From the NCBI GenBank assembly GCA_020850785.1, contig JADZDZ010000226.1:1-7203 (forward strand): a stretch of 7,203 nt of DNA, given 5' to 3'. Below the pieces are notes generated by a model. That model was given only the letters and a program-made list of their open reading frames with translations, was not told where the DNA came from and ran no database searches. Numbering within the stretch: the first letter of the stretch is position 1; every line of letters begins with the position of its first letter. Both the position numbers and the translations under genes were made by a program. This document shows positions 6,701 to 7,203 of the stretch, piece after piece. The stretch is from Candidatus Sumerlaeota bacterium (GTDB lineage Bacteria; Sumerlaeota; Sumerlaeia; SLMS01).

Positions 6701-7203
6701 CACCCAGCCTTCGCTTCTTCGCGTGAACCGCGAATCATGAAGATGTAAACCATTGTCAACTGACCGATCAACATGGATGCACTGTAAATGATGTTAAGGG
6801 TAAATGCATGCTTCGCGGTGGTGATGCCAACAATGAAGATCGAGGCAACCTGAACGATGATCGCGGAAAGATTCAGCACTCCCTGATACTTTGAGAATCC
6901 CTGCCCCATCAAGGCCTGAAAGAAGAAACTGGAGAGATGCCAGATTCCCCACGACGTCAGGAAGAGGAAAAACTCCGTGTGGAGGTGCGAGTAGTTCCTC
7001 CCCAGCAGCTTCAGCAGCGGCGTTGATACCAGCATCGCTGTTGATATCACGGAAACCACCGCCACAACCTGCACCACCGTCAATTTTGCCAGCAGCTTCT
7101 TGGCTGCCGCGTGGGTACCCACCTTTGCAATGCGCGTAATCACAAGCGTCGTGCAGATGTAGGTCACGAAGTTGGTCACCTGACCAAGGCGGCTGATGGC
7201 TCC
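6700..7203 (-). CDS. Wzx/MATE-type polysaccharide flippase, C-terminal part (5' end outside window)
   Basis: Open frame entering at the window edge: 167 residues ending in TGA. The frame is open upstream of the internal GTG at 7179 (codons for GAISRLGQ precede it), so that GTG is not the start. About four or five hydrophobic segments are seen: a weaker one at the beginning (about 9-24), then about 41-62, 74-96, 106-127 and 133-156. They are followed by a short basic/acidic cytoplasmic tail (RGSREEAKAG). 'LLKLLGRNY' (63-71), then a hydrophobic segment, and 'GFSKYQGVLNLSAIIVQ' (102-118) are the pattern of the C-terminal lobe of oligosaccharide flippases of the polysaccharide-synthesis/MATE superfamily. 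Family role: moving undecaprenyl-PP-linked repeat units from the cytoplasmic to the periplasmic leaflet. The neighbouring glycosyltransferases and polymerase-like gene support this. An unrelated MATE-type transporter is possible but unlikely. More than half of the usual 400-500 residues is missing. Confidence 0.82.
   Translation of the reverse strand, partial: GAISRLGQVTNFVTYICTTLVITRIAKVGTHAAAKKLLAKLTVVQVVAVVSVISTAMLVSTPLLKLLGRNYSHLHTEFFLFLTSWGIWHLSSFFFQALMGQGFSKYQGVLNLSAIIVQVASIFIVGITTAKHAFTLNIIYSASMLIGQLTMVYIFMIRGSREEAKAG
6708..6712 (-). promoter_or_regulatory. Shine-Dalgarno-like GAAGG for the CgeB-like glycosyltransferase
   Basis: Minus-strand GAAGG within the last codons of the flippase gene. 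It sits 7 nt before the ATG at 6700 and 4 nt before the GTG at 6703, so it favours the ATG as the start. Confidence 0.45.

Noticed and set aside
5804..6748. A 314-codon plus-strand open frame opposite the CgeB-like gene and the flippase end.
   Set aside because: Arg/His-rich translation without domain features; the opposite strand has clear glycosyltransferase motifs.
7177..7179. GTG at 7179 as the start of a short 159-residue membrane protein.
   Set aside because: The frame remains open to the window edge and the upstream codons continue the flippase-like sequence, so this is an internal Val codon.

Overview
The window is one continuous stretch of an extracellular-polysaccharide (EPS, capsule or O-antigen type) biosynthesis operon. 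All seven genes lie on the minus strand, so transcription runs from position 7203 towards position 1. Both ends are cut: the first gene lacks its 5' end and the last lacks its 3' end. Base composition is moderately GC-rich (about 60% by eye) with GC-rich third positions. That pattern and the gene content fit a Gram-negative-type bacterium with Wzx/Wzy-dependent export. A verrucomicrobial, planctomycetal or proteobacterial host is possible, but nothing here fixes the lineage.

In transcription order the layout is: (1) C-terminal part of a Wzx/MATE-type lipid-linked oligosaccharide flippase (7203-6700); (2) a CgeB-like GT-B glycosyltransferase with a basic C-terminal extension (6700-5624); (3) a canonical GT4 glycosyltransferase (5620-4484); (4) a divergent GT-B glycosyltransferase without the usual E-x7-E motif (4482-3418); (5) a canonical GT4 glycosyltransferase (3421-2408); (6) a polytopic O-antigen polymerase/ligase-family protein, probably the Wzy polymerase, with an acidic tail (2411-1020); (7) a GT4 glycosyltransferase of the 'YEDxA ... 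YDLP' type, truncated just after its E-x7-E motif (1004-1).

The genes are packed without real intergenic space. Junctions are 4-nt GTGA or ATGA overlaps or gaps of 1, 3 and 15 nt, so there is no room for internal promoters or terminators and the genes are probably one translationally coupled unit. The inferred pathway is that five glycosyltransferases add sugars on the cytoplasmic face to a lipid-linked primer, the flippase moves the repeat unit across the membrane, and the Wzy-like protein polymerises it. The initiating sugar-phosphate transferase, chain-length regulator, outer-membrane exporter and nucleotide-sugar genes are not in this window. I saw no RNA genes, mobile elements, CRISPR arrays or notable repeats, and no evidence for a wholly new system. 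The most unusual items are the divergent glycosyltransferase at 3418-4482 and the CgeB-like one at 5624-6700.
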